A stretch of 37,469 bases of DNA, from contig JAMPAB010000009.1 in assembly GCA_023667435.1 (NCBI GenBank), forward strand, positions 1 through 37,469, in the 5' to 3' direction. Positions 26,601 through 34,198 of this stretch are shown here, one piece after another. The position numbers were made by a program, and so were the translations under genes. Source of the stretch: Corallococcus sp. (GTDB lineage Bacteria > Bacillota > Clostridia > Christensenellales > CAG-314). Numbering within the stretch: position 1 is the stretch's first letter; every line of letters begins with the position of its first letter. The notes beneath the pieces were generated by a model. That model made no database searches. It had not been told where the DNA came from and saw only the letters and a list, made by a program, of their open reading frames with translations.

Positions 26601-26836
26601 TCTTCGGTGAAACGTTGCGTTAGATTTTCGTCGAGATACCAACCGCCGAAAACCTTGTCGCCGTTGGTATAGCTTGTAGGCAGACCTTTACTTTCGGTAT
26701 ACTCGTATACCCTGATCGGATCGCCGTTATTGGGATGCAGTCTTACAACGACTTTAGTCTCGTCTACGCACGCGACTAAAAGCAGGCAAGTAACCGCCAT
26801 CATAACCGCAATTAAAATTGCCGTAAATTTTTTCAT
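23624..26836 (-). CDS. M6-type metalloprotease lipoprotein with duplicated Ig-like plus novel modules
   Basis: This 1070-residue surface protein starts with a lipoprotein signal (MKKFTAILIAVMMA...LVAC, acylated Cys23). Next comes an InlB/Listeria-Bacteroides-type repeat (about 29-93, with GGWYLDENLT and LYAKW). Two tandem copies of a module of about 250 residues follow (about 104-350 and 358-610). Each has a DTSKS..L.VGATVD.TQ.F Ig-like part, a Tyr/Asp/Glu-rich part with YYEY, and an end at FELPDAT. After a Gly/Glu linker lies the peptidase: DTNGDG calcium-type loop (about 777-782) and zinc site HETGHLLGLDD (His853, Glu854, His857, Asp862), as in immune inhibitor A-like M6 enzymes. The ATG at 26836 has AAGGAGG; an upstream in-frame ATG is rejected. 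The substrate is unknown. Confidence 0.88.
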   Translation of the reverse strand: MKKFTAILIAVMMAVTCLLLVACVDETKVVVRLHPNNGDPIRVYEYTESKGLPTSYTNGDKVFGGWYLDENLTQRFTEDTALDEGADLYAKWDNAGSIPSGNCVISVDTSKSFALAVGATVDFTQFFTIKDGDGNDVTVTNSMLDLSKVDMSKAGSFTVTVSYGGSSTSAQFTVSGSQVPATDLKAIFDKYKNEEWNFAVNVVSEEEDDYYEYYGDDVLYRYTYYGYDYTEYLTYGKDGTAYWYYEEDDGTYTVYSEDSEDFEEYFYMNLIDLSELSNYTFTAADGCYKAQNPNATGNAVLGEYEGHTWKSVTVYITNGNVSKIVGVQNDDYTFTFTFSKFGQVSFELPDATSSDPEYTVTLDTSKSLILEVGATVDYTQYFVITDKSGNNVTVTQSMLDTSAADTSKAGSFDVTISYEDASGKATFTVVAAGTDINTTPAELLTVFEKYSDVETWNFSVTITGDMEDYYEYLGSSVLNRYEAEDGETYTDYLAYDDGTDYFYYDNGDGTYTKYAEGTEDYEKCISYMYLIYLTKLNEHTFIKSGDCYVAKSPADAGNYVLGEFQYNFASLKIYVADGKISKIVGDFENGLTLTYTFGKHGQINFELPDATEGGGGEGEGDKPVTEPTGVMENQVYDSETFDNANLQDKLLEVDEAIGLKSTGTYNALVVPVQFKNGNTITDAQLANLNLAFNGTSAQTGWESVKTFYQKSSYGQLNITFDIQTVYKASNTASYYSKYQQKVQYSNSSGSWDKDGSALLLEEVLAYYESRLDLTKYDTNGDGCIDAVYLIYSEDVDYDNADFYWAYVTWYGGETTYDGLDAYYYLFAGFDFMKADPGTTMPDGMIINTETYIHETGHLLGLDDYYDYNTRQGSDQGLGGADMMDWNIGDHGVYSKMMLGWLDPEIVTSSKTVTIKSSQAGGYAILIPLDFDNTYFCEYLLIDLYSAQGLNAMHSESLYDGAEYGVRIYHVTSWAKNPYGTSYGSLTDYNNSTTNISLIKLVEADGKTSTSSTSYGGWASDMDLWQAGDKLSEAFPQYMRNDGKTLNFDITIKSVSAESATIEITYNSTAA

Positions 26837-26862
26837 CTGAACCTCCTTGTTGCACAATACAC

Positions 26863-26891
26863 ATTTTAAAACTATCGAGAAAAATAGTCAA
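26863..26891 (-). promoter_or_regulatory. SigA-type promoter of the M6 protease gene
   Basis: On the minus strand, TTGACT (26886-26891) and TAAAAT (26863-26868) are 17 bases apart, with a predicted start about 20 bases before the ATG. Between this promoter and that of the divergent PI-PLC gene (26892-27095) I see no gene, only a small TTGTCG/CGACAA hairpin near 26981-26999. Confidence 0.8.
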
Positions 26892-27095
26892 TAGCATTTT
26901 TATTTCGTACCGAAAGATATTTCGACACAAAATCGAAGCCGACCGTTGTTTGATATAGAAATATAACAAATCGGTAACGTTTGTCGTCGTTTGCGACAAC
27001 CGCCGCAAGCGCGGATTTTTTTCGCGCTTATTCTGTTCGACTTAATATTAACGCCCGAACAACAAGTTTTATTGCGATAAGTAAAAAAATCTATA

Positions 27096-27124
27096 TTGAT
27101 TTTGCGTAAAATTTATTATATACT
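27096..27124 (+). promoter_or_regulatory. SigA-type promoter of the PI-PLC-domain gene
   Basis: TTGATT (27096-27101) and TATACT (27119-27124) are 17 bases apart, about 90 bases before the ATG at 27215. The start would lie near 27131. Confidence 0.65.
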
Positions 27125-27214
27125 GTAATCTGCCGCGAGCGTTTGCGCGCAGACTGCTTTTTCCGCGCCGCAAAAATCAACGGTTTGCGGTTAGCTGTAC
27201 GGCAAAGGTGCAAT

Positions 27215-28252
27215 ATGACAAAACGTAAAATAGCGTGGATTGTAACGGCGTGTATCGTAGGCGCAATACTTCTTACCGTAGTAGGCTGCGTAATCGCAGC
27301 AAACAGCAAAAACGACAAGTCGCTTCCCGAACTTCCCCTCGCAAACTGGCAGAGTATGATAAAAAGCGACGCGTTGATAAAAAACATCGTTACTCCCGGC
27401 GCGCACGATGCGGGAACGATAGGTTTACCCTACTTCGCCGCAACGCAAGACAGAGACGTTACTATGATGCTTTGCTGCGGAACGAGGTACTTCGACTTGC
27501 GCGTTTCGTACGACAACGGAAAATACCGCATATATCACGGTCCCAGCAAAGGGATAACGCTGGAAAGCGTCCTCGACGACGTACGCGAATTTCTTACGGT
27601 ATATATGAGTGAATTCGTTATACTCGACTTTCAACATTTCGAAGAAGAAAACACCGAAGCTCAGCAGGGCGCGATAGCGCTTGTAGAAGAAAAACTGAAC
27701 GGTATGCTTGTAACAAACAATACGTCTAAGTCGGACGTTGACTTTGTAGATGAACTGGCGCTGGGCGAAGTTCGCGGAAAGTGCCTTGTGACGTGGGGAC
27801 GGCAAAACGCCTCGATAGTAAACAAAAACTACGTTTTTCAACGCAACAACGACTCTGGCGATCGCGCAGACAGCGTTATACACTCGTACTATTACGGTTC
27901 CTACAACAAAAAAAGTTCCTCCGCATACGTAAAAGAGGGACTGCCCTACTATATCGAATTGTTCAAAACCAGAGCAAACGGGAAAGGTCTGTTTGTGTTG
28001 CAGGGCCAGTTAACCGACGGTTTGTACGTATTCGGACCGCGCTTCAGAGAAGCAGCTCACACCGACAGAATGAACGAGTACGTTACAAATCTCAAAAACA
28101 GCGAGGATTTGGACGTAATAAATATAATTATGCGCGACTTCGTAACTCCCGCAAAAAACTGCCGCGCGTTGGAACTTAATATTGCAAAAGGGTTGGTGTA
28201 CGAAAGCAGTTTGACAACTTTTACAATGATGATTGCCGACAATACAAAGTAA
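27215..28252 (+). CDS. Membrane-anchored phosphatidylinositol-specific phospholipase C (X-domain) protein
   Basis: This 345-residue protein has an N-terminal hydrophobic segment (about 5-28) containing VVGC, a possible lipobox with Cys25, so it is held at the outer face as a lipoprotein or by a membrane anchor. The PI-PLC X-type barrel shows TPGAHDAGT with the putative general base His64, RYFDLRV with Asp94 and Arg96, and YHGP with the putative general acid His108. These are the two catalytic histidines of bacterial PI-PLC. Known relatives cleave phosphatidylinositol or GPI-like glycolipids, but the substrate here is not known. The ATG at 27215 has AAAGGTG upstream; a longer frame starting at 27143 lacks a ribosome binding site. 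It diverges from the M6 protease gene. Confidence 0.85.
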   Translation: MTKRKIAWIVTACIVGAILLTVVGCVIAANSKNDKSLPELPLANWQSMIKSDALIKNIVTPGAHDAGTIGLPYFAATQDRDVTMMLCCGTRYFDLRVSYDNGKYRIYHGPSKGITLESVLDDVREFLTVYMSEFVILDFQHFEEENTEAQQGAIALVEEKLNGMLVTNNTSKSDVDFVDELALGEVRGKCLVTWGRQNASIVNKNYVFQRNNDSGDRADSVIHSYYYGSYNKKSSSAYVKEGLPYYIELFKTRANGKGLFVLQGQLTDGLYVFGPRFREAAHTDRMNEYVTNLKNSEDLDVINIIMRDFVTPAKNCRALELNIAKGLVYESSLTTFTMMIADNTK

Positions 28253-28326
28253 TTTTTTTCTCTCCGTCAACTAACAAATATCCAAACGCCGACAATTTAC
28301 CGACGGTATACGTAACCGAAAAAGCA

Positions 28327-28357
28327 AAAGCTGCCGAAAATTCGATTCGACAGCTTT
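28327..28357. terminator. Probable bidirectional terminator between the PI-PLC and trkH genes
   Basis: AAAGCTG-C-CGAA pairs with TTCG-A-CAGCTTT around a seven-base loop with one mismatch. T-rich sequence follows on both strands (TTTATTATT on plus, TTTTGCTTTTT on minus). It lies between two convergent genes. Confidence 0.65.
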
Positions 28358-28458
28358 ATTATTGCGCGACACCTTAAACGTCGGTACTGACTTTTTTTTA
28401 TTTTTTTAAATGCCTAAACTTTTATCATATCCGCAGCGGCGCTTTGATAGTTGTTCAA

Positions 28459-29931
28459 TTATCTTTTAATCCAGGTCATAGGAGTAAATGCAAGCAGAAC
28501 GGGGTAAATTTCCAATCTGCCGACAAGCATTGCCAACGTCATTACAAGTTTTGAAAACCACGAATACATATAATATCCGCTTGCCGCTACGCCGTACGCA
28601 GGTCCTATATTGTTGACGCACGAAACCGCAGCCGTTATGTTCGATTCGGCGGACAGTCCTTCGGCGGGGTCGAAGCACAGCAGAACGAACGTTACCGCAA
28701 TTACGAACATATACACCGCAAAATAATTCGTTACTCCGTGCATAGTTTCGTCGGATACGATTTTTCCTTCGAACTTGACCGCATTTGCATTGCGAGGATT
28801 CAAGACGCGTCTCAATTCCTTTTTGACGGCGCAGCCGAGCAGCGCCACGCGCGAAATTTTAAGTCCGCCTGCGGTAGAACCGGCGCAGCCGCCGATAAAC
28901 ATCAGGATAAACAGCAGTCCCTTCGAAAGCAGCGGAAAAGCGTTTATCGACGACGAGGCGGGAACCGTCGAATAACCCGTAGTGGTAAGGAACGACGCAA
29001 CCTGAAAGACCGAGTGACGAACGCCGTCGGAAACGGATTGAGTAAAAGGAAGTTGATTCGTTATGTTTATTGCAATCGCGGTAGTCGCAACTATCACTAT
29101 GCCTGCATATATCCACAATTCGCGCGAAGCGAAAGCCGAACGGAATTTACGCACTATCAGTAGGAAATACACGTTGAAGTTTACGCCGAACAACAGCATA
29201 AACACGGTTATTATCCACTGACAGGCGGGATTGTACGATGCAACGCTGTCCGCTTTGATTCCGAATCCGCCCGTTCCCGCAGTACCGAATGCGTGTACGA
29301 CGGAATCGAATATGGGCATACCCGCTATAATTAAAGCGATTATTTCCGCAACGGTAAGACCTACGTAAATCAAATAAAGAATTTTTGCTGTTGAATGAGC
29401 GCGGGGGACAATCTTATCTACCGTAGGGCCGGGCATCTCGGCGCGGAGAATGTGCATACTTCGGTCGCTTGTCCCCGAAAGCACAGCCATAACAAGCACT
29501 ATTACGCCCATACCGCCTATAAAGTGCGAAAAACTCCTCCAAAACAGCAGACCCTTTGCCATACTTTCGATTTGATCGCCCGTAAGTATCGTCGCTCCCG
29601 TAGTGGAAAAACCGCTGGTAATCTCGAATAACGCGTCGATATACGACGGTATAGCTCTGCTGATTACAAAAGGCAGCGCGCCTATTAGCGATACGTACAC
29701 CCACGAAAGAGATACTATAATCAACCCTTCCTTAGAGTAGAAAACGTTGCTTTTGGGTTTTAAGCACAGCATAAGAACAAGTCCTATAACCAAACTTATT
29801 CCTATCGTTATAGCAAACGCCCACCAACACGATTCCGCAAGGCACGCAGACAATATCATAGGTATTGCAAGCAAAACGGACAGCATTACGCCCACTTTGC
29901 CCAGCGTGTTGAAAATCATACGGTAATTCAT
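28459..29931 (-). CDS. trkH: TrkH/KtrB-type potassium uptake channel subunit
   Basis: This 490-residue integral membrane subunit conducts K+ (or Na+-coupled K+) into the cell. The four pore loops typical of the family are visible: TSGFSTTGATIL (105-116), GTAGTGGFGIKADS, LTTTGYSTVPAS and VNNIGPAYGVAAS. They are separated by paired membrane helices, and the helix pair after each filter is intact. The start lies three bases after the trkA stop, and its GAGG ribosome binding site overlaps that stop codon, so the two are translationally coupled. This arrangement and the two-domain TrkA partner favour a TrkAH system. Confidence 0.95.
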   Translation of the reverse strand: MNYRMIFNTLGKVGVMLSVLLAIPMILSACLAESCWWAFAITIGISLVIGLVLMLCLKPKSNVFYSKEGLIIVSLSWVYVSLIGALPFVISRAIPSYIDALFEITSGFSTTGATILTGDQIESMAKGLLFWRSFSHFIGGMGVIVLVMAVLSGTSDRSMHILRAEMPGPTVDKIVPRAHSTAKILYLIYVGLTVAEIIALIIAGMPIFDSVVHAFGTAGTGGFGIKADSVASYNPACQWIITVFMLLFGVNFNVYFLLIVRKFRSAFASRELWIYAGIVIVATTAIAINITNQLPFTQSVSDGVRHSVFQVASFLTTTGYSTVPASSSINAFPLLSKGLLFILMFIGGCAGSTAGGLKISRVALLGCAVKKELRRVLNPRNANAVKFEGKIVSDETMHGVTNYFAVYMFVIAVTFVLLCFDPAEGLSAESNITAAVSCVNNIGPAYGVAASGYYMYSWFSKLVMTLAMLVGRLEIYPVLLAFTPMTWIKR

Positions 29932-29934
29932 TGT

Positions 29935-31296
29935 TTACCTCACAATATCGGACAGATCGTACAAATGAGCGTCCATCGCCACTACTATTACTCTGTCGCC
30001 GACGGTTATGTTGTCGTCGCCCGACGGAATAATCGTCTCCTTGCCGCGAATTATGCCTGCAACGATAAAGTTGGGTTTGAGTTTTAGTTCTTTCAAAGGA
30101 GTGTCGATGATACTGCAATCGGGCAATACGGCAAATTCCAACGCTTCCGCTTTACCGTCCATCAAACTGTACATCGTTTCCACCTTGCTTTCGGACGACG
30201 TGGATAAAGCGCGAGCGTATCTTGTCAGGGTGTCTGCGACTATTTTCTGAGGAGATACGACCGTATCCAGCCCCAGTTTTTCCGCAAGCGACGACATCGC
30301 CTGATGACTTACCTTCGTTATTACTTTCGGAACGCTTTCGCTCATGGCGAAGAAAGATATAAGAATATTTTCCTCGTCGTTTCCCGTAAGCGCAATAAAC
30401 GCATCGGTAGTCTTTATGCCTTCTTCCCACAGTAAATCCTGATTCAAACCGTCGCCGTATATCACAGTCGCGGCGGAAGGTAACCGTTCGGCAATCTTAG
30501 CGCACTTGTCGGAATCTTTTTCGATGATCTTAGCATAAAATCCGTCTCCTGCAAGCAGTTTTGCAAGATAATACGCAACCGTACTTCCGCCTAACATAAT
30601 TACGTCGCGTCCCTGCTTTTGCCCTATGCCTACCGACTTAAGAAATTTGTGAGTGTCGTTACGCTTAACCATAAACGCCACTTTGTCGTCCGCTTTGAGG
30701 ACGAACGCGCCCGTAGGTATATGTACCTCCTCGTTACGCTGTACCGCGCAGGCAACAAACTGTACCGAACTCTTTTTGCGCAAATCCTGCAAAGACTTGT
30801 CGGCTATGGGAGAATTTTCTTTTACCGCCAATTCCAACATCTGTATTTTTTTGCCGGCAAAATTATCCACGTTGACGGCAGAAGGCAGCTTTAACAAATC
30901 GAACAGCGATTCGGCGGTCAACAACTCGGGATTCAACGCCATAGACAGATCCAACTCTTTAATTAAAAATTCCAGTCCGTCTTCGTTATATTCCGTTTCC
31001 CGAATACGCGCAACGGTATGTTTTGCGCCCATGCGTTTTGCCAAAAAACACGCAAGCATATTAACTTCGTCCGACTCCGTAACGGCTATAAAAAGCTCCG
31101 TTTTAGCTACGCCCGCCTGTTGCAGCAGTTCGCGCGAAGTTGCGCTGCCGCATACCGCCATTACGTCGTAATTGTTAGTAACAGATTCTATAACCTGCAA
31201 ATCGTTGTCGATTGCGACAACGTCGTGCCCTTCGCCGTCCATACTTTCGAGAATGGCCTTGCCGACTTTTCCGCAACCCACTACAATAACCTTCAT
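29935..31296 (-). CDS. trkA: Trk potassium system regulatory subunit TrkA
   Basis: This 453-residue cytoplasmic gating subunit binds the TrkH channel and responds to nucleotides. It contains two RCK units in tandem, each an NAD-binding fold followed by a TrkA-C domain. The first opens with VVGCGKVG (5-12) and the acidic end of strand 2 (AIDND). The second begins near residue 229 with VIMLGGSTVAYYLA, a degenerate glycine motif. Full-length TrkA of other bacteria has the same architecture and length. The ATG has GAGG eight bases upstream, held in a small hairpin. It is the first gene of the trkA-trkH operon and has its own promoter. Confidence 0.95.
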   Translation of the reverse strand: MKVIVVGCGKVGKAILESMDGEGHDVVAIDNDLQVIESVTNNYDVMAVCGSATSRELLQQAGVAKTELFIAVTESDEVNMLACFLAKRMGAKHTVARIRETEYNEDGLEFLIKELDLSMALNPELLTAESLFDLLKLPSAVNVDNFAGKKIQMLELAVKENSPIADKSLQDLRKKSSVQFVACAVQRNEEVHIPTGAFVLKADDKVAFMVKRNDTHKFLKSVGIGQKQGRDVIMLGGSTVAYYLAKLLAGDGFYAKIIEKDSDKCAKIAERLPSAATVIYGDGLNQDLLWEEGIKTTDAFIALTGNDEENILISFFAMSESVPKVITKVSHQAMSSLAEKLGLDTVVSPQKIVADTLTRYARALSTSSESKVETMYSLMDGKAEALEFAVLPDCSIIDTPLKELKLKPNFIVAGIIRGKETIIPSGDDNITVGDRVIVVAMDAHLYDLSDIVR

Positions 31297-31313
31297 ACAA
31301 TGAACCTCATTGT
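31297..31313 (-). promoter_or_regulatory. Hairpin holding the trkA ribosome binding site
   Basis: On the minus strand, ACAATGA-GGT-TCATTGT is a perfect 7-bp stem with a three-base loop directly before the trkA ATG. The Shine-Dalgarno GAGG (31308-31305) spans the stem top and the loop. Folding could reduce access of the ribosome. Confidence 0.5.
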
Positions 31314-31353
31314 CAATTAGTTTACGCGGTTTAAATTAAACTGCGTATTTAAT

Positions 31354-31382
31354 ATTGTAGCACAACCGCGCGACATTGGCAA
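31354..31382 (-). promoter_or_regulatory. SigA-type promoter of trkA-trkH
   Basis: On the minus strand, TTGCCA (31377-31382) and TACAAT (31354-31359) are 17 bases apart. This gives a leader of about 50 bases. Confidence 0.8.
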
Positions 31383-31493
31383 TAATATTACCGAAAATGC
31401 CCGCGCCCGCAAGAACCCGATAATACAAAACCGATTTAAAAACAAATTGCGAATAAAACCGAAACGCTTTCATCTGTAATTGTAATTATAACT

Positions 31494-31525
31494 AAAACGG
31501 AACCTCCTTTTACAAGGAGGTTCCG
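31494..31525 (-). terminator. Intrinsic terminator of the sigma/beta-propeller operon
   Basis: On the minus strand, a perfect 12-bp stem CGGAACCTCCTT / AAGGAGGTTCCG with a four-base loop runs into TTTTAG. It lies 23 bases past the beta-propeller stop codon. Confidence 0.9.
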
Positions 31526-31548
31526 CCTACGAGGATTATGACAACCGT

Positions 31549-33546
31549 CTATTCAGACAAGTCGATGACGTTAAAGCCGCTGTTTCCGAAAACATAAACC
31601 GCGTTGTCGAGATAAAACGCTCTTGCCCAGTCTATGCCCGTATCGAAATTCCGATACGACACGGCTTCGAATTTTTCCTTTTCGTAGTCGTAACGAAGCA
31701 ATAAATATTTCGCTTCGCTGCTCGGTTGAGAGGGATTGCCTGTTACGAAGCTATTGTTGTAATCGATTACCTGCAAGCCTACAAGACCGTGTTCGGCATT
31801 TATAAAGCGCGCTTTAAATTCCGCCGAGAAGGAACAGTTTTTTAACGTGTACGTTCCCGCGCTTACAACCTTTTGTTCTTCGTTAACTTCCGTTTGCTTG
31901 TACGCTTCTATTTTTAAGTCCGCGCTGCTGTCGCCTTGACCTATGCCCAGCAGCTTGTCGCCGAACTTAATAAGCGATACGGAAAAACCGGGAATCGTAC
32001 CCGTATGAATACAAGTTATATTATCGATATTGCTTAAATCGAAGAAGAACACGGGGTCGGTATTGCGTACTGCGGTGCAAACGTAGGCGTAGTCTCCGTC
32101 GAAACGGGCGGACTTGACTTCTTCGCCGTTTTCTGTAAAAAGCTCTACCGCCGCTACCGTTTCGAACGTTGTTATATCCACGCAATACAAGCTTGCGTTC
32201 GTAACGCTTTGTACGTACTTAAGAGTGCCGTCCGCGTACCAAATTCGCGATATACCGCGACTGACGGTCGTTACCGCGCGCAGAATTCCGTCTTTTTCGT
32301 CCATACTGAAACGGTCGTTTATCGTACCTTCCAACCGTACGCAACCCGTTTTGTCTAAAGCTTCCTTATACGACAGAACAACTATATCCGTCATATAAGA
32401 GTTGTACGTTTCCGCATCTATACGCTGTTCGCTGTCCGCTTCCGTCTCCGAATAGCAATACGTCTTGCTTATGTCGCGTTGATATTCCGTTCGCGTGACG
32501 AAGATATGTTCCTGCGACACGTATACGTTTTGCGAATACGACAGTAACGCGTACTGCGAAACCGTTTCGAGCGACCTTTCTTCGAACAGAGCCAACACGG
32601 TAAAAACGTTATTCGTAGTCTGCTCGGGCAAATAAATATCCGAAAGAGGCAAATATCCGTCGTCGGTCAAAGTTCCGCATCTGGGGACGTAATAACTTCT
32701 GTCGGAGTAATCGTAGATACGGTGCGAAGCAACGTTGAAATTAGTTACGACAAGCAGTTTTCCGTCGACTTTACGCGACGACAAATACGCGCCTGAAACG
32801 TAACTGCGGTTGATTTCCGCGACGTTTGAAGGATCCGAAACGTCCAAACTTATAACCGCAGTGTACAACACGCGACTGTTTGCGATAACGCAGGAAACAA
32901 TGACCGTTACAACGGAAGCGTCTTCACTCAGATATATTTCTCCGTCCAAAAACGAAGAACTTCCGTAAAACGTTGCGCCGTCTTTTTCGGATATTTTATA
33001 TTCGTTTATCTTTTCTGCGGTATTATTGCCGAGTTCATATATGTCCAATGCCAAACCGAGATGATTCGGCGCGTCGTTGACCTGTTTAAGATAGAACACG
33101 TGTTTGCTGCTGCGTTTAAGCAAATCCGCTTCCGTAACCCCGTCAACCTGATTTAACGTAGTTTCTTCGTACGAATTGTCTCCCGCGCCCGATGCGTCCG
33201 AATCGGTAGGAGAGGACGGAGCGGCGCCCGTTACGTAACTGCCGTCGGGCAAAGGCGATGCCTCGCCGCTTTGAAGCATATCGCCGACTTGCTGGAATAT
33301 ACTTACTTTATCGTTTCCGTAACCGTAGAGACTGCCGTTTAATTTTTCGATAAGCGGATAGTATACGTCGTCTTTATACGCGTTGATATTCGGTATATCC
33401 TCGCCTATAATAGGCAGAGAGCATACCACCGTAAGAACCGCTACTACGCACAGCGTTGCCGTCGCCGTAATCCACGCGGCGCGGCGTTTGCGTTTGACTG
33501 CCACTTTTTCCTTAATCGATTCCGTTCTTTCCGTGTAATTTTTCAT
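31549..33546 (-). CDS. Membrane-anchored beta-propeller domain protein (possible partner of the ECF sigma factor)
   Basis: This 665-residue protein has a short, strongly basic cytoplasmic N terminus (about 1-23, with VKRKRRAA), one membrane segment (about 24-45), a linker rich in Ser/Pro/Asp, and a large extracellular part. That part resembles the secreted beta-propeller family distantly related to WD40 (Pfam 'Beta propeller domain'), with recurring strands such as VDGVTEADLLKRSSKHVFYL, GKLLVVTNF and FDGDYAYVCT. Function is not established for this family. The ATG has an AAGG site and lies inside the last 35 bases of the sigma-factor gene, so the two are coupled. The position is that of an anti-sigma factor. 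The cytoplasmic part is only about 23 residues, too short for a classical anti-sigma domain. Confidence 0.82.
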   Translation of the reverse strand: MKNYTERTESIKEKVAVKRKRRAAWITATATLCVVAVLTVVCSLPIIGEDIPNINAYKDDVYYPLIEKLNGSLYGYGNDKVSIFQQVGDMLQSGEASPLPDGSYVTGAAPSSPTDSDASGAGDNSYEETTLNQVDGVTEADLLKRSSKHVFYLKQVNDAPNHLGLALDIYELGNNTAEKINEYKISEKDGATFYGSSSFLDGEIYLSEDASVVTVIVSCVIANSRVLYTAVISLDVSDPSNVAEINRSYVSGAYLSSRKVDGKLLVVTNFNVASHRIYDYSDRSYYVPRCGTLTDDGYLPLSDIYLPEQTTNNVFTVLALFEERSLETVSQYALLSYSQNVYVSQEHIFVTRTEYQRDISKTYCYSETEADSEQRIDAETYNSYMTDIVVLSYKEALDKTGCVRLEGTINDRFSMDEKDGILRAVTTVSRGISRIWYADGTLKYVQSVTNASLYCVDITTFETVAAVELFTENGEEVKSARFDGDYAYVCTAVRNTDPVFFFDLSNIDNITCIHTGTIPGFSVSLIKFGDKLLGIGQGDSSADLKIEAYKQTEVNEEQKVVSAGTYTLKNCSFSAEFKARFINAEHGLVGLQVIDYNNSFVTGNPSQPSSEAKYLLLRYDYEKEKFEAVSYRNFDTGIDWARAFYLDNAVYVFGNSGFNVIDLSE

Positions 33547-34078
33547 AATTGATACCTTCGTTTATAAGCAGAGTTTTTAATGACGGTTTTGCGCGGGACA
33601 ACAAATTGTAAACCTGTTTCGTAGATTTTCCCATTATTTTCGTCACGTCCGCGACGGAAAACCCTTCGAGATACGTCAACACAAGTACGTCGCGGTATTG
33701 ACGCGGCAACCGTTGCAGACATCGGTACAGCATATCCGTCGTCTCTGTATCGTCGCAAATGTTTTCGGATTCGTCGTACAACACGTTTTCCAAATCGTCC
33801 AAAGGCGTAAACCGTTTGTTATACCGCAGAAAATCCAAACATTTATTGCGCGCGATTTTGTACAGATACGTTTTGAACGAGGCGCGTTGATAAAAACGTT
33901 TACGGCGGAAGATGAGCGTAGCAAACGTATCTGCGGCAATATCCTCCGCCGCAGCCGAATCCTTGACAAAACAGTAAGCAAACCTGACTAAACCGTCGCC
34001 GTACGTTTTGACTAATTCGTCAAGACTTGCATTGTCTCCGTCCAGATAACGACAGTACAATTCCGCGCCTATGTCCAC
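33512..34078 (-). CDS. ECF-type RNA polymerase sigma factor
   Basis: This 188-residue sigma-70 family protein has only regions 2 and 4. Region 2 (about 20-88) contains the core-binding and -10 recognition helices with SAAAEDIAADTF and YLYKIARNKCLDFLR. Region 4 (about 115-170) has LPRQYRDVLVLTYLEGFSVADVTKIMG and the recognition helix KSTKQVYNLLSRAK. Translation starts at GTG with AGAGGA about 11 bases upstream; a nearby ATG is out of frame. Its end overlaps the gene of the membrane-anchored beta-propeller protein by 35 bases. Its promoter is of SigA type, so simple self-activation is not evident. It probably controls an envelope response. Confidence 0.92.
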   Translation of the reverse strand: MDIGAELYCRYLDGDNASLDELVKTYGDGLVRFAYCFVKDSAAAEDIAADTFATLIFRRKRFYQRASFKTYLYKIARNKCLDFLRYNKRFTPLDDLENVLYDESENICDDTETTDMLYRCLQRLPRQYRDVLVLTYLEGFSVADVTKIMGKSTKQVYNLLSRAKPSLKTLLINEGINYEKLHGKNGID

Positions 34079-34104
34079 TGTGTATCATATCCTCTCTACA
34101 TATT

Positions 34105-34165
34105 AAACGAAAGATTTTCGTTTTTTACTCAGCATAATTTTAAACTATTTTCGATTTATTTACAA
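34105..34165 (-). promoter_or_regulatory. SigA-type promoter and leader hairpin of the sigma-factor operon
   Basis: On the minus strand, TTGTAA (34160-34165) and TAAAAT (34137-34142) are 17 bases apart. Between the predicted start and the ribosome binding site, AAACGAAA and TTTCGTTT (34105-34123) form an AT-rich 8-bp hairpin with a three-base loop. Confidence 0.65.
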
Positions 34166-34198
34166 CACCTATCCTCAACTGGGGCACCGCCTCTCCTC

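Noticed and set aside
26991..27214. Longer N terminus for the PI-PLC protein (start at 27143)
   Set aside because: The upstream ATG has no ribosome binding site, and starting there would put a charged stretch before the hydrophobic export segment.
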